NCBI GenBank assembly: GCA_018287875.1
Contig: JAGVVL010000025.1
Coordinates: 2,356,001 to 2,420,000 of the forward strand
Reading direction: 5' to 3'
DNA from: Nigrospora sphaerica
Lineage: Eukaryota > Ascomycota > Sordariomycetes > Amphisphaeriales > Apiosporaceae
Length of the DNA: 64,000 bases
In this document: positions 26,896-38,577 of the stretch, piece after piece
Numbering within the stretch: the stretch's first letter is position 1
Layout: each line of letters begins with the position of its first letter
Notes under the pieces: generated by a model
Database searches by the model: none
Told to the model about the DNA's origin: nothing
The model's input: the letters and a program-made list of their open reading frames with translations, nothing else
Made by a program: the position numbers and the translations under genes

Positions 26896-29535
26896 CGTGA
26901 CAGTCCCGACCCAGCGTCCACCATCTGGGACACACCCCACAAACAGCTCATAAACTGGTAGAGGGCATAGAGACCAGCCTTGGGGAAAAGGACCAGCCAG
27001 ACGACAGCAGACGGGCTATGCTCCCTGGCGAGTATACAATAGCGTCACGCGAGCGCCGCAGGACGCAGGGGTTTGGCTGCTCGCTCGCTTTTGCCGTGGA
27101 GCTTCAGGGTTATTGGGCGATCGCTCGGGTCGGTGTCGCTGGGAGGAGTTCGGGATGGTTGTAAGAGCCACAGCGCACCCTGGAGCCCGCTGGAGGGTAG
27201 GGGCAGGCGAAAACGGCGGCGGCAGTGGCGGCGGCAACAACGACACTACAGCTTATCACGGAGATGAACGGCACGGAATCGGGAGGGATAGGCCCAAGGG
27301 GGGTGGTGTCGTGCTGCTTGCGGAAGGGTCGAGGAGCAGCAGCGGTGAAGTCGGGGCGCAAGGTGATGTCGGCAGTCGCAAGAGCGTAGCGCTGGTGGAG
27401 GGGGGGCTAGCTACTGAGGTAGATTGCACGCAGGGTGAGGGGATGCTGCGGACACTGATATCGGGTGCTGGTCTTGGAGGTGGTTTGGCTACATGAAAGG
27501 TACTGAAGCCCCGGATTGCTAGGTAGAATGGCAGTGCCTAGCCTAGAACACGGCATCCGCAGGGAACGGTTCCGAAAACCGGGTACACGAAAAAAGCGAA
27601 GGCCAAGAATAATGGAACCTCAATTAGGAGTCGGTGAAGCTGCAAAGTCGGGGCGACGGTGGTTGCCCGTCACTCGAGGCTGAGACTAGGTAGATCTTGT
27701 GCTGGTCCTCCCTGTCTTTGGTGGTGCCCGCAAAGTCCAACCCCCCCCCCTTCCCCTCTAACCCCAAGGCTCGGGGGGGCCTTTTGGAGACTCGATGTAT
27801 CAGAACGACGAACAGATGGATGAATTGGGAGCGGGACCCAACTGATGGTCCACGTCCCTCCTGCACAACCGGGCCTGCGTGGGATAGGGTAGTACTAAAG
27901 CAACGGTGCAATGGGTGCAACAGTTCGTTAAAGAAGTAAATGTAAACTGTTAATGTACTGACGTAGTAGGTAGGTAAGCAGTAGTGGGACATGTACATTA
28001 TACACTTCTTGTGCCAGAAGAGGCGATTGCATCCATGTACTTTATGTACATCTTTGACAGCCCTGTTTCCTGAGGCTGACTGCAGCACAGTTTATCAAGG
28101 GCATCGACCTAAGCAAGGACCTGCCGAGTTCTGCATAGGGAATACTGTGTATTATTGTCGCCATCTCCTGCCCCCAGACAAGGCCATGTCATGTGTTGTT
28201 GCATTTAATGATAGAGATGGGTATAACGAGGCTGTACTGGCAACGGGCAATGTAATTAAATATATTGAATCTATTCATGTTAGCAAGTCTCCAGTGTCCC
28301 ACTGCTCAGCAACCGTCTACTGCTCAAGAGCCCCGGTGATGGAGTAACGCGGACGGGCAATTTGGGCTCTGCATTATCTCCCCTCAGTCTACGTCCACCT
28401 TTGAACGAAGCAAGCTGTCACCCTCAGCTGAACCCATGTGGTATCCGGATCTGCATCTCGGGATGCCATGTAAGTACCTGCGTACTTACTTGGGTATCGC
28501 TCGCGGTACGGCCTAATCTCAAGTACCGACCGGCTTGACTTTAATACCGGGTGGTTCTTTAGCAGCACTCGCTCTGTTGTTGCCCGGCCAGAAAGGTCAG
28601 GCTTCCTTCGACTGATGTAAACGACTTGCAGACAACAGTGACTAAAAGTTCACAAACAAGCCAACCAAAGCAACCCTCAGCTGATGCCTCGAATTCGCCC
28701 TGTCTTCTTTAGGTGGTCGTACGATGTGCCGATCCGGCAGCTGCGAATAGATGCATCTAGATTAGAGTGGTGGTAAAGCAACCCCGCAGTTCGGCCGTGG
28801 TCCGTTGCTGAAATACATACTACGTACAACTGTTCCTTGGGGTGTTCCAACCCAAATAGGGATAGGTGTTAAGCATGTCAGCACTCGGCCCGCGTCTCTG
28901 AGGGGCATGCCAGCTTTCGCCGCACTCCGAGTTTCGCAGCGCGTCCTCGGAGTATTGCGGGTAGCGGCATAGGAAGCTGCCCTTGGCGTTGCCAATGGAA
29001 CTGACCTCATAACTCGGGCCCTTCTCGAATTCGCGGGCAAGCTTGCCATGGGTATTTCCTGCCCCCTCTTGCTCACTTGCTCGCCGGGAAAACCACTCGG
29101 CCGAGGGCACTTGAGGGGTGTCCAAGGGTGTCCAGGAAGGCCAAAGCTGACTGGCTGTGTGTGCCACTATCTCGGGCGATCGTTCGGGCTCGCCTGGGAC
29201 GGGATCAACGCCCTCCCCTGGATGGTCTCTCTCTCTCTCCCTCCCTCCCTTTCTCTCTCCATAGGCGGGTGGGGTGGTGGGACGAGAGACGGATGGAGTT
29301 CGGCTGTGTCCACAGGGCAATCGGCGCTCTCCGTCCGGCAGACAACAAACGGGGAACCGCTAAGGTTCGCGCAGGAGCGCCTCTGGACGCTGCTGCTGAC
29401 CCCCAAACCACTGGTGCCCCTCCGCCGGCGTTTCGGGGAACTGCGGCGCCGTGCGCTTTGGTGAGGCATCTTCCGGTCCTGCATGAGCGATCGGGGGGGT
29501 CTTGGGGGGTTTCGACCGACCTCGCCCTCATCCCA

Positions 29536-29540
29536 TATAA
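29536..29540 (+). promoter_or_regulatory. TATA box of uricase gene
   Basis: TATAA (in CATATAAACGG) stands 435 nt upstream of the uricase start. It is followed by a pyrimidine-rich zone suited to transcription initiation. Confidence 0.5.
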
Positions 29541-29600
29541 ACGGCCGGCGCCGCCTGCTTCGTGAATCCCTCTCTTTCTCACGCCTTGCCTTGCTCCTGC

Positions 29601-29606
29601 ATGTGA
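29601..29606 (+). promoter_or_regulatory. start-stop uORF (ATG TGA) in uricase leader
   Basis: Downstream of the TATA box the only ATG before the uricase start is at 29601 and is followed at once by TGA. If it lies in the mRNA it is a minimal start-stop element, a type known in eukaryotes to stall or divert scanning ribosomes. Confidence 0.5.
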
Positions 29607-29851
29607 CCGCCCTCTTCCCCTCCCAGACCTCCAGCTGCCTTGTCGCCTCTGCTTCTCGTGCCTTGCCCTCTCCAGTCCGCCCGCCTTGCTTACTCGAGCA
29701 TCCCCATCCATACCTTCGAGATAGTCACTGCTCGCCCCTATCTGACTTCAGCGCGTCGTGCCTTGTTGCTACGCCATCGACGGTCATTTGAGAGCTGTGT
29801 TCCCAGACGCTCCCTTTGGATCCGGGACTTCTAAATAGTAGATTATATCTA

Positions 29852-29889
29852 CAACAACAGCAGCAGCAGCAGCAGCAGTAGCAGCAGCA
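29852..29889. repeat. CAA/CAG trinucleotide repeat in uricase leader
   Basis: A run of CAA then about eight CAG units, interrupted once by TAG, ending 80 nt upstream of the uricase ATG. Confidence 0.9.
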
Positions 29890-29970
29890 TCACGTCCTCT
29901 TGCCGCGCATTGCATAACCCCCCCTGTCCTCAGTGCACCTCTCGTGCATAGCTAGGCACCCATAGACAGG

Positions 29971-30940
29971 ATGGCTCGTCTCCAGTCCGCAGAGTACGGC
30001 AAGGACAATGTCCGGGTGTGCAAGGTCGACCGGGACCAGGAAAGCGGCGCCCAGACGGTGACGGAGATGACGGTCTGCTGCCTCCTGGAGGGCGACATCG
30101 ACGTGTCGTACACCAAGGCGGACAACAAGCCCGTGGTGGCCACCGACTCCATCAAAAACACCATCTACATCAAGGCCAAGCAGCACCCGGTGAACCCGCC
30201 CGAGCTGTTCGCCAGCTACCTGGGGCAGCACTTCTTGGACACGTACGCGCACATCACGGCCGCGCACATCACCATCGTGCAGCACCGCTGGACGCGCATG
30301 AACGTCGGCGGCCGGCCGCACCCGCACAGCTTCCACCGCGACGGCGCCGACACGCGCAACGTCGAGGCGCGGGTGTCGCGCGCCGGCGGCATCGCGCTCA
30401 CGAGCAGCATCAAGGACCTGCTCGTGCTCAAGAGCACGGGCTCCATGTTCTACGGCTTCGTGCGCGACGAGTACACGACGCTGCCCGAGACGCGCGACCG
30501 CATCCTGTCGACCGACGTCGACGCCGCCTGGACCTGGAAGCCCCTGCCCGACCTGGCCGCCGTCGAGGCCCAGGCGTCCCGGTTCGACAAGGCCTGGGCC
30601 GACGCCCGCGACATCACCTTTACCACCTTTGCCGAGGAGAATAGCCCCAGCGTCCAGAACACCATGTACATCATGTGCGAGAAGATCCTGGCCGCCGCGC
30701 CCGAGACGCAGTCGGCGTCCTACGCGCTGCCCAACAAGCATTACTTCGAGATTGGTAGGAGGACATGCCCCCGCCCCCTTCCCCCTTCCCCGAGGTTGGG
30801 ACGTGCCGATCCTGAACTAACCGCGGACATTAGACCTTTCGTGGCACAAGGGCATCAAAAACACAGGCAAAGACGCAGAGGTCTACGCGCCGCAATCGGG
30901 GCCTAACGGTCTCATCAAATGCGAGGTCACACGGGACTAG
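29971..30940 (+). CDS. uox: urate oxidase (uricase)
   Basis: Two exons, 29971-30754 and 30834-30940; 296 residues. Uricase oxidises urate to 5-hydroxyisourate in purine degradation, without cofactor. The catalytic set is intact: Lys11 (in YGKDNVRV), Thr58 (in VATDSIKNT) and His257 (in PNKHYFE), matching Lys10/Thr57/His256 of the Aspergillus flavus enzyme. The family patterns IKAKQHPVNPPELFASYLG and LSWHKGIKNTGKDAEVYAP are present. The intron (30755-30833, 79 nt) splits the Asp codon before LSWHKG, with branch site CTAAC. The oddity is the C-terminus, which ends in Glu-Val-Thr-Arg-Asp; fungal uricases normally end in an SKL-type peroxisomal signal. The leader carries a TATA box, a start-stop uORF and a CAG repeat. 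The coding region has almost exclusively G/C third positions. Confidence 0.97.
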
Positions 30941-31699
30941 CGAGGTCTGTTCATTTCGGAATCAGGGATGCGGTTGCACATTACCGAACAGTCTGTTGTT
31001 GAAATACCAAAGTCGTTTGTGTGCGTGCCGAGCTGAGCTCCTACTTTGGTGTTGGCATTATTGCTTTCTAGAGCCCGGTTGAGACCGTAAAGATACCACC
31101 CACGGCCTTTCCCTCCTGTTCGGAACTGATATGCGAGCTTTGGCGTTGGAGAGAAGGCCACCAAGTCTGAAACGCACGTAGACAGTAGAACTGAGATCGT
31201 CACACGACCATTTAACTGACTACCTTGCATGTAGGTAACGTAGGTAGGTAGCACGGCTGCGTAATCATCACTTAGACGAAGGGCATTCTTTGGCCATGTA
31301 TGAACCAGCGGTCAAGCATCGACGCGGGGTCGCTACCAGTGCCAGCGGTTGCCGTCGCGGGACCCAACCGAGGACATGTCAGTAGTGCATGAATGAGCAC
31401 CAGGTAGAAGGTATAGTTCTTCTAATGGTGAAGCATGCCTTGCTTCACCGTAGCACGTATGCAACGCTCATGATACAGTTTATACATACACAGCCAAGGC
31501 GTCTACCCAGCAGATTCAGCCACATTTTCTCTGCCAAATCTTCGTGGGGCCTGCGGAGCGTGATATCCCCTTTATCAGGATTCTGCTGGGTAACCTTGGG
31601 GGCCAGGCCCGGAAAGAAGCTCCGTGGCCCCTGGTCCGAGTCTCCTCTCGGTCCCGCTCGGCGGCTGTCGCCATCTCTCGCCTCGAGCCCACGCCCGTT
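30941..31699. other. convergent spacer, uricase and mL13 3' flanks
   Basis: The two neighbours converge here. I see no coding frame or repeat. No SKL-type codon string followed by a stop was found that could serve as a missed last uricase exon. Confidence 0.5.
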
Positions 31700-32328
31700 T
31701 TATAACCTGTGCTTGTCGGCCTCACGGATGGCCTTGGCGGCCTGCTGCCAGCCCTCGTGGCCGACGGGCACGCCGCCAAACTGGATCAGGTTCTGCTTGT
31801 AGGGGTGCGCGTCGCCCTCAAAGGCCTTGAGGCGCGCCAAGCGCTTCTCGCGCAGGCGGTTCTTGGGCAGCATGCCGCTGACGGCCTTGCGCAGGACCTC
31901 GGCGCCGCCGAACTTGGCCATGAGCACGTCCATGGTGACGCTCCGGAGCGAGCCGGGGCGCGTGTTGTGGCGGTAGTACGTCTTCTGCCACATCTTCTTG
32001 CCGGTGACGTGAAGGGCGGCGCAGTTCGTTACGACGACGTAGTCGCCGCAGTCGGTCGATGGGTTCCACATGGGCTTGTGTTTGCCCATCAGAATGACGG
32101 CTATGCGCGAGGCCAGCCGGCCCAGCGAGGGCGGCGTCACGTTGGGCTGGGTGGAGAGGGTCGGGTGAGGGGCCGAGGCCGAGACATGGTGCCAGGCCCG
32201 CGAGTACGAAAGCCTGGTCTGCCGGGTTGCGAAGACGGTCAGTACGGGGCCGGTGAAGAGGGCCCGGCCGGCGGGCCAGAGGGAGAGAGGGTGAGGAGGG
32301 TGGTTACCAGGCCGATCGTTTGCGACAT
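31700..32328 (-). CDS. mrpl23: mitochondrial large ribosomal subunit protein uL13m (Mrpl23)
   Basis: Two exons on the minus strand: 32328-32308 (seven codons, MSQTIGL) and 32218-31700; 179 residues. The uL13 fold covers about 40-170 with the motifs LGRLASRIA, WNPSTDCGDYVVVTN, KTYYRHNTRPG, VSGMLPKNRLR and RLKAFEGDAHPY. It is a structural protein of the mitoribosomal large subunit. The N-terminal 25 residues are basic with Ser/Arg and no acidic residue, suited to mitochondrial import. The 89-nt intron (32219-32307) is phase 0. It is divergently transcribed from ccs1, about 0.7 kb away. Confidence 0.95.
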
Positions 32329-33029
32329 GTTGACGGTGGGGAGGGAGCTACTCCCTCGCTCTCAAACCCAGACCAGTCACGGGCTGAACGGGCAGGTAAT
32401 CGGCGCGACCGGAGCACTGGGCTATGCCTTCACCAGCACTGCGGTGGGATTGGGATGGCGACGTCGTCGTTCGGGCGTCCACGGTTCGGTTCGTGATGCG
32501 GACCGGCCTTGCGTCCCTCCCGCGCCAGATGCCCTCCAAAAAATCAATGGCCGCTGCCCCGGAGCACTCAATGCGGGTCACGTGCCGGTGCAGGTGCAGG
32601 CGCTCGCTGGTGGGCGATTAGATAAGAGCGAGCTGGCCCATCGTCGTCTTCGCCGTGCCTGCGCCGGCGACAACTGCCCCCCTCGAAGGGGCGGAACTCG
32701 CCCGCTCGCTCCCCGTCTCCTGCCGTCGTCCGATGGCTCTTTCTCGGCCACGTTAATTTGTTGAATGTCCGGCGCAGTCCGAGCTGGCCTTGGGGCTGTT
32801 GCGAAAGCAGGAAGGGCAAGACGAGGCGATTTCAAAGCAGCTTCACCCCGCGTCCGCTCGTCAACCAATCCCACGCTAGCGAATTACGGACACTGCCGCT
32901 GCCGCTTTCGTTAATCGCCGACGGCTATGGGGATGTGTGTGTAAGTGAGCCGCCGTCGCACATCGTAACCCGTAGAAGCTGTGCAGCTTATGCGGGAACG
33001 TCCCCTCCACCGCCCGGCTGGCTTTCACC
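32329..33029. other. divergent promoter region, mrpl23 and ccs1
   Basis: A 0.7 kb spacer between two divergently read genes that should hold both promoters. Both encode proteins linked to mitochondria, but shared control is not demonstrated. No coding frame is supported. Confidence 0.5.
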
Positions 33030-33170
33030 ATGCTGCACCACTTTCATGCCATCTCCTTTCGTTCCTTTGCGACCACGACGGCCTCGGTATCCGCTGTCTT
33101 CTTTACGGCCTCTTATTTCCGTAGTGTCCATCGCGAATACCATTCCCGCAAACCAGCTCCCGTTTTCAAA

Positions 33171-33837
33171 ATGGCCGGCGACAACAAAGTCAAGACGCCG
33201 TTCCAGGTGCGTCCCACATACACACACACGCCGTCGTCATCGCTGGTGTCTGCACCGTCACCTTCCCCTGTCCCGCCGGGTCAACGCGCAAGCGATGCGC
33301 CGGCCGTGGTGGCAAAAAGGAATGGAAGAACTTCCTGCGCTCGGGGCCGCGCAGGTCAGAGGTTGCGTGTGTGAGCCCGATAGGCTGACGACAAGTTCCG
33401 AAACGTTGACAGTCGCTCTTCGCCGTACACATGACATGTGATCACTGCGTCAAGGCCGTTTCAGACTCGCTCTATAGCCTCGATGGCGTCACCAAAGTCG
33501 ACGCAAACCTCAAAGACCAGCTGGTCACCGTCGAGGGCACAGGTAGGGCTCATTCCCGTGGACGGCTGGCCTCCCCAGATTCCATGGCTGCGATTCACGG
33601 CTAACAACAATCTGCCTCCCGTCCAAAGCTGCCCCTTCGGCCATTGTGAGCGCCATTGAGGCCACAGGCCGGGACGCCATCCTGCGAGGATCGGGTGCCT
33701 CGAACAGTAAGTCTTTTCGACCCGGCCCCTTCCCCCTACGTGTATTGCCGTGGGCGAGTGCCCCCTCCCCTCCACCAGATCTGGTCCCTACCTCCAGCCG
33801 TCTGGTCCGATCTTCCTGCAGAGAACAGGAAATCCAA

Positions 33838-33872
<35 letters not shown>

Positions 33873-34466
33873 CTGAGCCGAAACTGCCTGGGCCGACCAA
33901 ATCGACTGATCACCGTCTAACTTTGCCTCCAATTAGGCGCAGCTGTATGCATCCTTGAAACATTTTACGACGAGGGCCAGAGCAAAACAGAGGTGCCGGA
34001 CGACGGCAAGAAGCGGGACGTTAGGGGCCTGGCGCGGATGGTCCAAGTATCCCCCGACACCACGCTGGTGGACCTTACTCTGCGCGGGGTGGATGCGGGC
34101 AGGTATACCGCTACTATTCGCGAGTACGGCGATCTTAAGGACGGGGCACGGTCTACCGGGCCGGTATGGGCGGGCGGTAGTGGTACGACGCAGCCGCGGG
34201 GCCTGCTCGCGTCCTTGGACGTCGGGGCCGACGGCCGAGGAGGCGTCTTCCTGGACCACCCTTTCCAGGTCTGGGAATTAATCGGGCACGCCATGGTGGT
34301 GACGCGCCAGGACGAGACGGCACCTCCCGAAAACGACAGGAATACGCTGGTGGGAGTCATTGCACGAAGTGCGGGCATGTGGGACAACGACAAGACTGTC
34401 TGCTCCTGCACGGGAAAGACGCTTTGGGAAGAGCGAAGGGATGAGGTGGGCAAGGGTATGATCTAA
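33171..34466 (+). CDS. ccs1: copper chaperone for superoxide dismutase Ccs1
   Basis: Four exons: 33171-33206, 33413-33542, 33629-33706, 33937-34466; 257 residues. Domain I (1-75) is an Atx1-like heavy-metal domain with the copper site MTCDHC (Cys21, Cys24). Domain II (about 85-225) resembles Cu/Zn SOD, with GGVFLDHPFQVWELIGHAMVV and GVIARSAGMWDNDK near its end. Domain III carries the Cys-x-Cys pair (Cys237, Cys239) that hands over copper and forms the SOD1 disulfide. It activates Cu/Zn SOD in cytosol and mitochondrial intermembrane space. The frame is open upstream of 33171 to an ATG at 33030 in good context, which would add 47 residues resembling a mitochondrial presequence, so the true start is uncertain. 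Intron 3 (33707-33936) contains a GC/GA microsatellite. Confidence 0.92.
33838..33872. repeat. (GC)n(GA)n compound microsatellite in ccs1 intron 3
   Basis: Alternating GC followed by about eleven GA units, between the donor at 33707 and acceptor at 33936. Confidence 0.9.
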
Positions 34467-37400
34467 CGAAGTCGAGCCATCGCGGGCTGAATAACAAATC
34501 ACCCAACGGAAGCCATTCGTTCAACCGTATTTGTCAGGACCACCAAATCCTTCTTCCAAACCTGGCTGGTGACGGCCTGGGCACTGAGCACCAGGGTGCG
34601 TGTATAAGCAGGTGTGCGTGATGCTATCACCGTGGCTGGCTGTCATCCAACAATTCAGACAGCCGGCAAGCAACATGCGCTTCATCGTCCTGTGATTGCC
34701 GTCGGATCCCGGCAGTCCGCAGGTTGCCGGGATCCTTCCCTACCATATACGGACATAGCGATAGAGCGTACTATATGCGGAGGAATAGATTTGAGAGCCG
34801 GAGATCACCGGGGCCCACGCGCCTTCTACATCCGGAGACAGTTCAGTGGCCTACATTGCCTCCGTAGGAACATTTGGCGGGACCGCCACACCCACGGGGA
34901 CGGCACGCGGCACAGACAGCCAAGAGGCACTACCCAGTAATCGTCTGATAATATCGAACGAGGGGCACGCAGCTGCGATCACCCGGATACTATACTCGCG
35001 GCGCTGTCAAAGACCCGGCAATCTGGCTGCGCCCCTCCCCCATCATGGTTCGATGGAGGGGGGGGGGCTTTGGGGTGGTGGTACCATTACTGACAATCAG
35101 GCCATTGCCATGAGGTGAGCGAAGCCAAGAGGGCTGAACAAAAAGCTTGGCTCTCTCCGTCGCCAGCCGCTAAGTCGCTTTTGCTGGGTGTTTGCGTCGG
35201 CCAACCTGCCTGTTTGGACACAAGGGCAAGCAGGCTGAAGTACAACCCAGGAGGCTGACGCTGGGCCGCCCTGGCCTGTGTGATCGCCGGCCGGCGTCGA
35301 ATCAGGACGACCATTCGGAGGGCTCTCACCCTCGGAAGGGAGCCCGCGAGGACGTAGACGGGACGCTACCCTCCCCTCTTTCTGGAAACCGCGCGAAAAG
35401 GGCCTGGCATGGAGGGCGGCCCGTCACGGCAAAGCAATACCACGAACGCGTACGTCGCCGGAGTCGAGTTTCCTGCGCGGCCAAGCCCCCCCCCCCCCAC
35501 GTCACGCTCGCTCAAGGGGCGACGACAGGCAGTAAAAAGGGCATGAAGACACCCCTCCGGCCGTTTCTTTTCAGGTTTAGGCCTGACTCGCTTTTCCGCA
35601 AAGCTTGGCGCTCAGTCTATCTGGGAGCCTGACGGCTTTCAGAAACGTACACACATACACGCACGTGCACCAAGAGCGCACGGTTACGTGTGGGAGAACG
35701 ACGACGGCATTCGGCCGCCGTCGCGGGCGGTGCGCAACCGCTCCAGGGCAGAGCCGCAACGCTCGCCGTGCCGTTTACACGGTACACGTACCTCGGAGGG
35801 GTAGGGCAGGCAAACACGGGGGCAGTAGAAGCAGAGACAGACGACGAGGACGGTGGGATTCTGGTCAGAAAAGGGCGAAACGACGCCCCACTTGGCAGCA
35901 ACCGGAAGGAGGACGGAAGACAGATCGTGGGCGTGACAGAATCAAGGCACACTCGGCGATGCTTTAATTCCACCGAGTGGATAGAGAACCCCCCCCCCCG
36001 GCCCTGAGGCAGGCGGAAAGACATGGCAAGCGAGGCCCCACCAATCACACATGGATGACCGACATACTATTCCGTCCGGGGAGGTTCTATCGGGAGGGGG
36101 AAAAAACGAAATAAAGGAGACGGGTGTGAAATCATCTCAAGTCTGCATAGGTACTTTACCATGTAGGTACTTGGGTACACGGCGCAGGCTGCATGCGGCT
36201 CCCCGTCTGTGTCTGCTTAAGAGCCGGGGAGCTCTGGAGCGTCGCTAGGAGTTCCGGAGGCTTACAGTGGCCAACGGCAGAAGTACCGGCATATCTTCAT
36301 GTATGTACGATGCTATGTAACATTGACCTGCCGACGCGCCGCAGCTCTGCAGAACTGGACGCCAATCCGTCGCCCTCTGCATCCGACTGGACGGCTTGGT
36401 TGGCCGACCTGGTTTCGGCCCTCGCAGCGCCGGGCGGGAACAGCATTGGCGTTTGTTCTGGCCGGCGCAGACGCGATGGATTAGTACCATGTGCCTGTGT
36501 CCGCCAACATTCTAGAAGACGCTCTCGCGCCGAGGAGGGTCCCCCCCGTAACCCTTGCGGCCGTCTGAAGGGCTGCGGCAGGCTTGTTTTCTTTTCTTCC
36601 CGGTAAAACGCGCGCTAGGCCTCTTGTGTTTGGCATCCGAACAATCGGTTATGCATAACCCTGCCCGCATCAACACGGGTTCGTCGACTCCTCCGTGTCG
36701 GGCAGAGACGTCGGCAAGGAGACGAATGGTAAGGGCCGACGGCGTTCCACCGGCCGCTGTGGACACGGTCCCTTCCCAAACCGTCTGAAGGGCGCCGAGT
36801 TTCGCAAGGAGAGCGGTTGCGACGGCGAGGCAGAGAGGGTCGGCCGGATTCCCACTGCTGGGTACGCACTACTGTTCGACTGCGTCGTAGCCGGCACTCG
36901 TAACGCCGGAGCCCGCGTTGGAACGATGGAGTTTTCCCCGTCCCATTGCGAAGCCTATTGTCACTGCATCCATCCGCGCGCAATTGCTCCGCACAGCTCA
37001 GTCGCACCGCCTCGGGACAAGCAACTCGGGGGGAGGTGGGTAGTGGGCGCTCGAGACCGGCGGGGCGGAGGCCAGAGGTGCACGCTTGGATCCTTAGGCG
37101 TCCCCTACAGCGCAGTAGCCCCGGCCGTTACAGGACCCAGAGCGTTGAGCTCACCGTCAGAACCGGACTTGCTTCTGCTCTGTGCGTGCCGCCGTGCATC
37201 GGTGGCTGGTCGAGCCAGGAACTCGTGGGATTAGCAATTCAGATCGCGAGGAGCCACGGGGGGGCCAAAGGCCGACCTTGGCCCCAGATGATGGGACGCG
37301 GAAGCGCCGCATGAGCTAGGAAAAAACAAAAAACCCCCCAAAAAAGAAAGCGAGGCGAGGCCTACGCAATAGGTCAAGAAGCTGCGGAGGATCTGACAGG

Positions 37401-38552
37401 GACGGAGTGGCAGCCAAGGCGTGGCATACGGAGCAAGGGTGACGGAGGAAGGCCGTTTGGCCATCCATCCATTCGTCCGTCCGTTCTGGCTGCGGCTTTA
37501 CCAGAATCGGGACTCGGCAAAGGGCGAGGTTTCCTGATGGTGGAGCAGGCCCGTCCCATCTCACGACCTCCTGAGTCGTGGCAAGCAATTCAGGTAGCAT
37601 TCGAGGCGACGGAGAGCAGGCTCCGGGGTGGTTGCCAGTGATTCCTGTGATCAGCGGCCATGTGGCACGCGTCGGCTTACTGGACTGTGGCGGTCGGGGG
37701 GTGCATGGGGAAGGATTCCGTCACACTACTAGCCGGTCACGGGGGACCAACAATGGGAAAAGAACGGTGTCTCGTCGGCGCGTAACTATTTGATGTCGCG
37801 ATCCCAAAGCTGGGGGATCCAACGATCGGGCCCCAAGATGGCGCCAACGAATTACCCCTTCAGGCAACAGCGCTAGACTGTCTCTGCCAATCGAGTGGTT
37901 AGCGGCCTCTATCATGGGGAAGCTTGCCTACCAAGGTACTTCGTACTAACCGAGCAGCGCTACACAGTAACAGCATGGAAGAAGCACAAGCTAGAACCAA
38001 TAGAAGGCAGCCGAGGAGAGCACACATCCCTGAGCATCATCCATTGGCAAGTGGTATCTCGGGGGCTTGCGCGGAGCCCGCAGAGCCTCTCTCCTGCGCT
38101 AGGTACCTACATACAATTACGCCCATCGCAGCTCAGCTAGAGCCCCTGAGGGAAGGTGACTCGAAACGAATCACGGCCACGGCCACGACGCTCCCGCAGC
38201 GGCCATCTGCTGGGGCCCCTGCCGTGGAAGCCCATACCGGGGACCCGTCTGGGAAGGGAGAAAAAAGATAACAGGGTACCGTGTGCCGATGGGTCCCGCA
38301 GGCGAGGGCATTGTGGAAAACTAGGCGCCCTTGGAACGCCTGGCGTCCGAGAGTACGGCACCGGGGTGAAACCCACAGGCCAATCATGGCCTAGCCCTGG
38401 CCATCTGGAACACTTGCTGCTTTACAACGACAGGGTCTGAGTCGGCACAATGCCCTTACCCAGCGATCGCATCCGCCGCGGCTGTCGTCACCGCTTGCTC
38501 TCGCCTCGCAACGGGTAGGGGCCGTCACTGCCGTCGTCGAACGTCGACAACA

Positions 38553-38577
38553 ACGACGACGACGACGACGACGACGA
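38553..38577. repeat. (CGA)n trinucleotide repeat
   Basis: About eight CGA units in the gene-free block. Confidence 0.85.

Larger units (their letters stand above)
26896..29970. other. divergent spacer between rictor and uricase
   Basis: About 3 kb holding two divergent promoters. A comparatively AT-rich island at about 27880-28370 contains a 118-codon open frame (27991-28347, +) with no recognised domain. The uricase TATA box and leader lie at the right end. No gene is supported. Confidence 0.5.
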
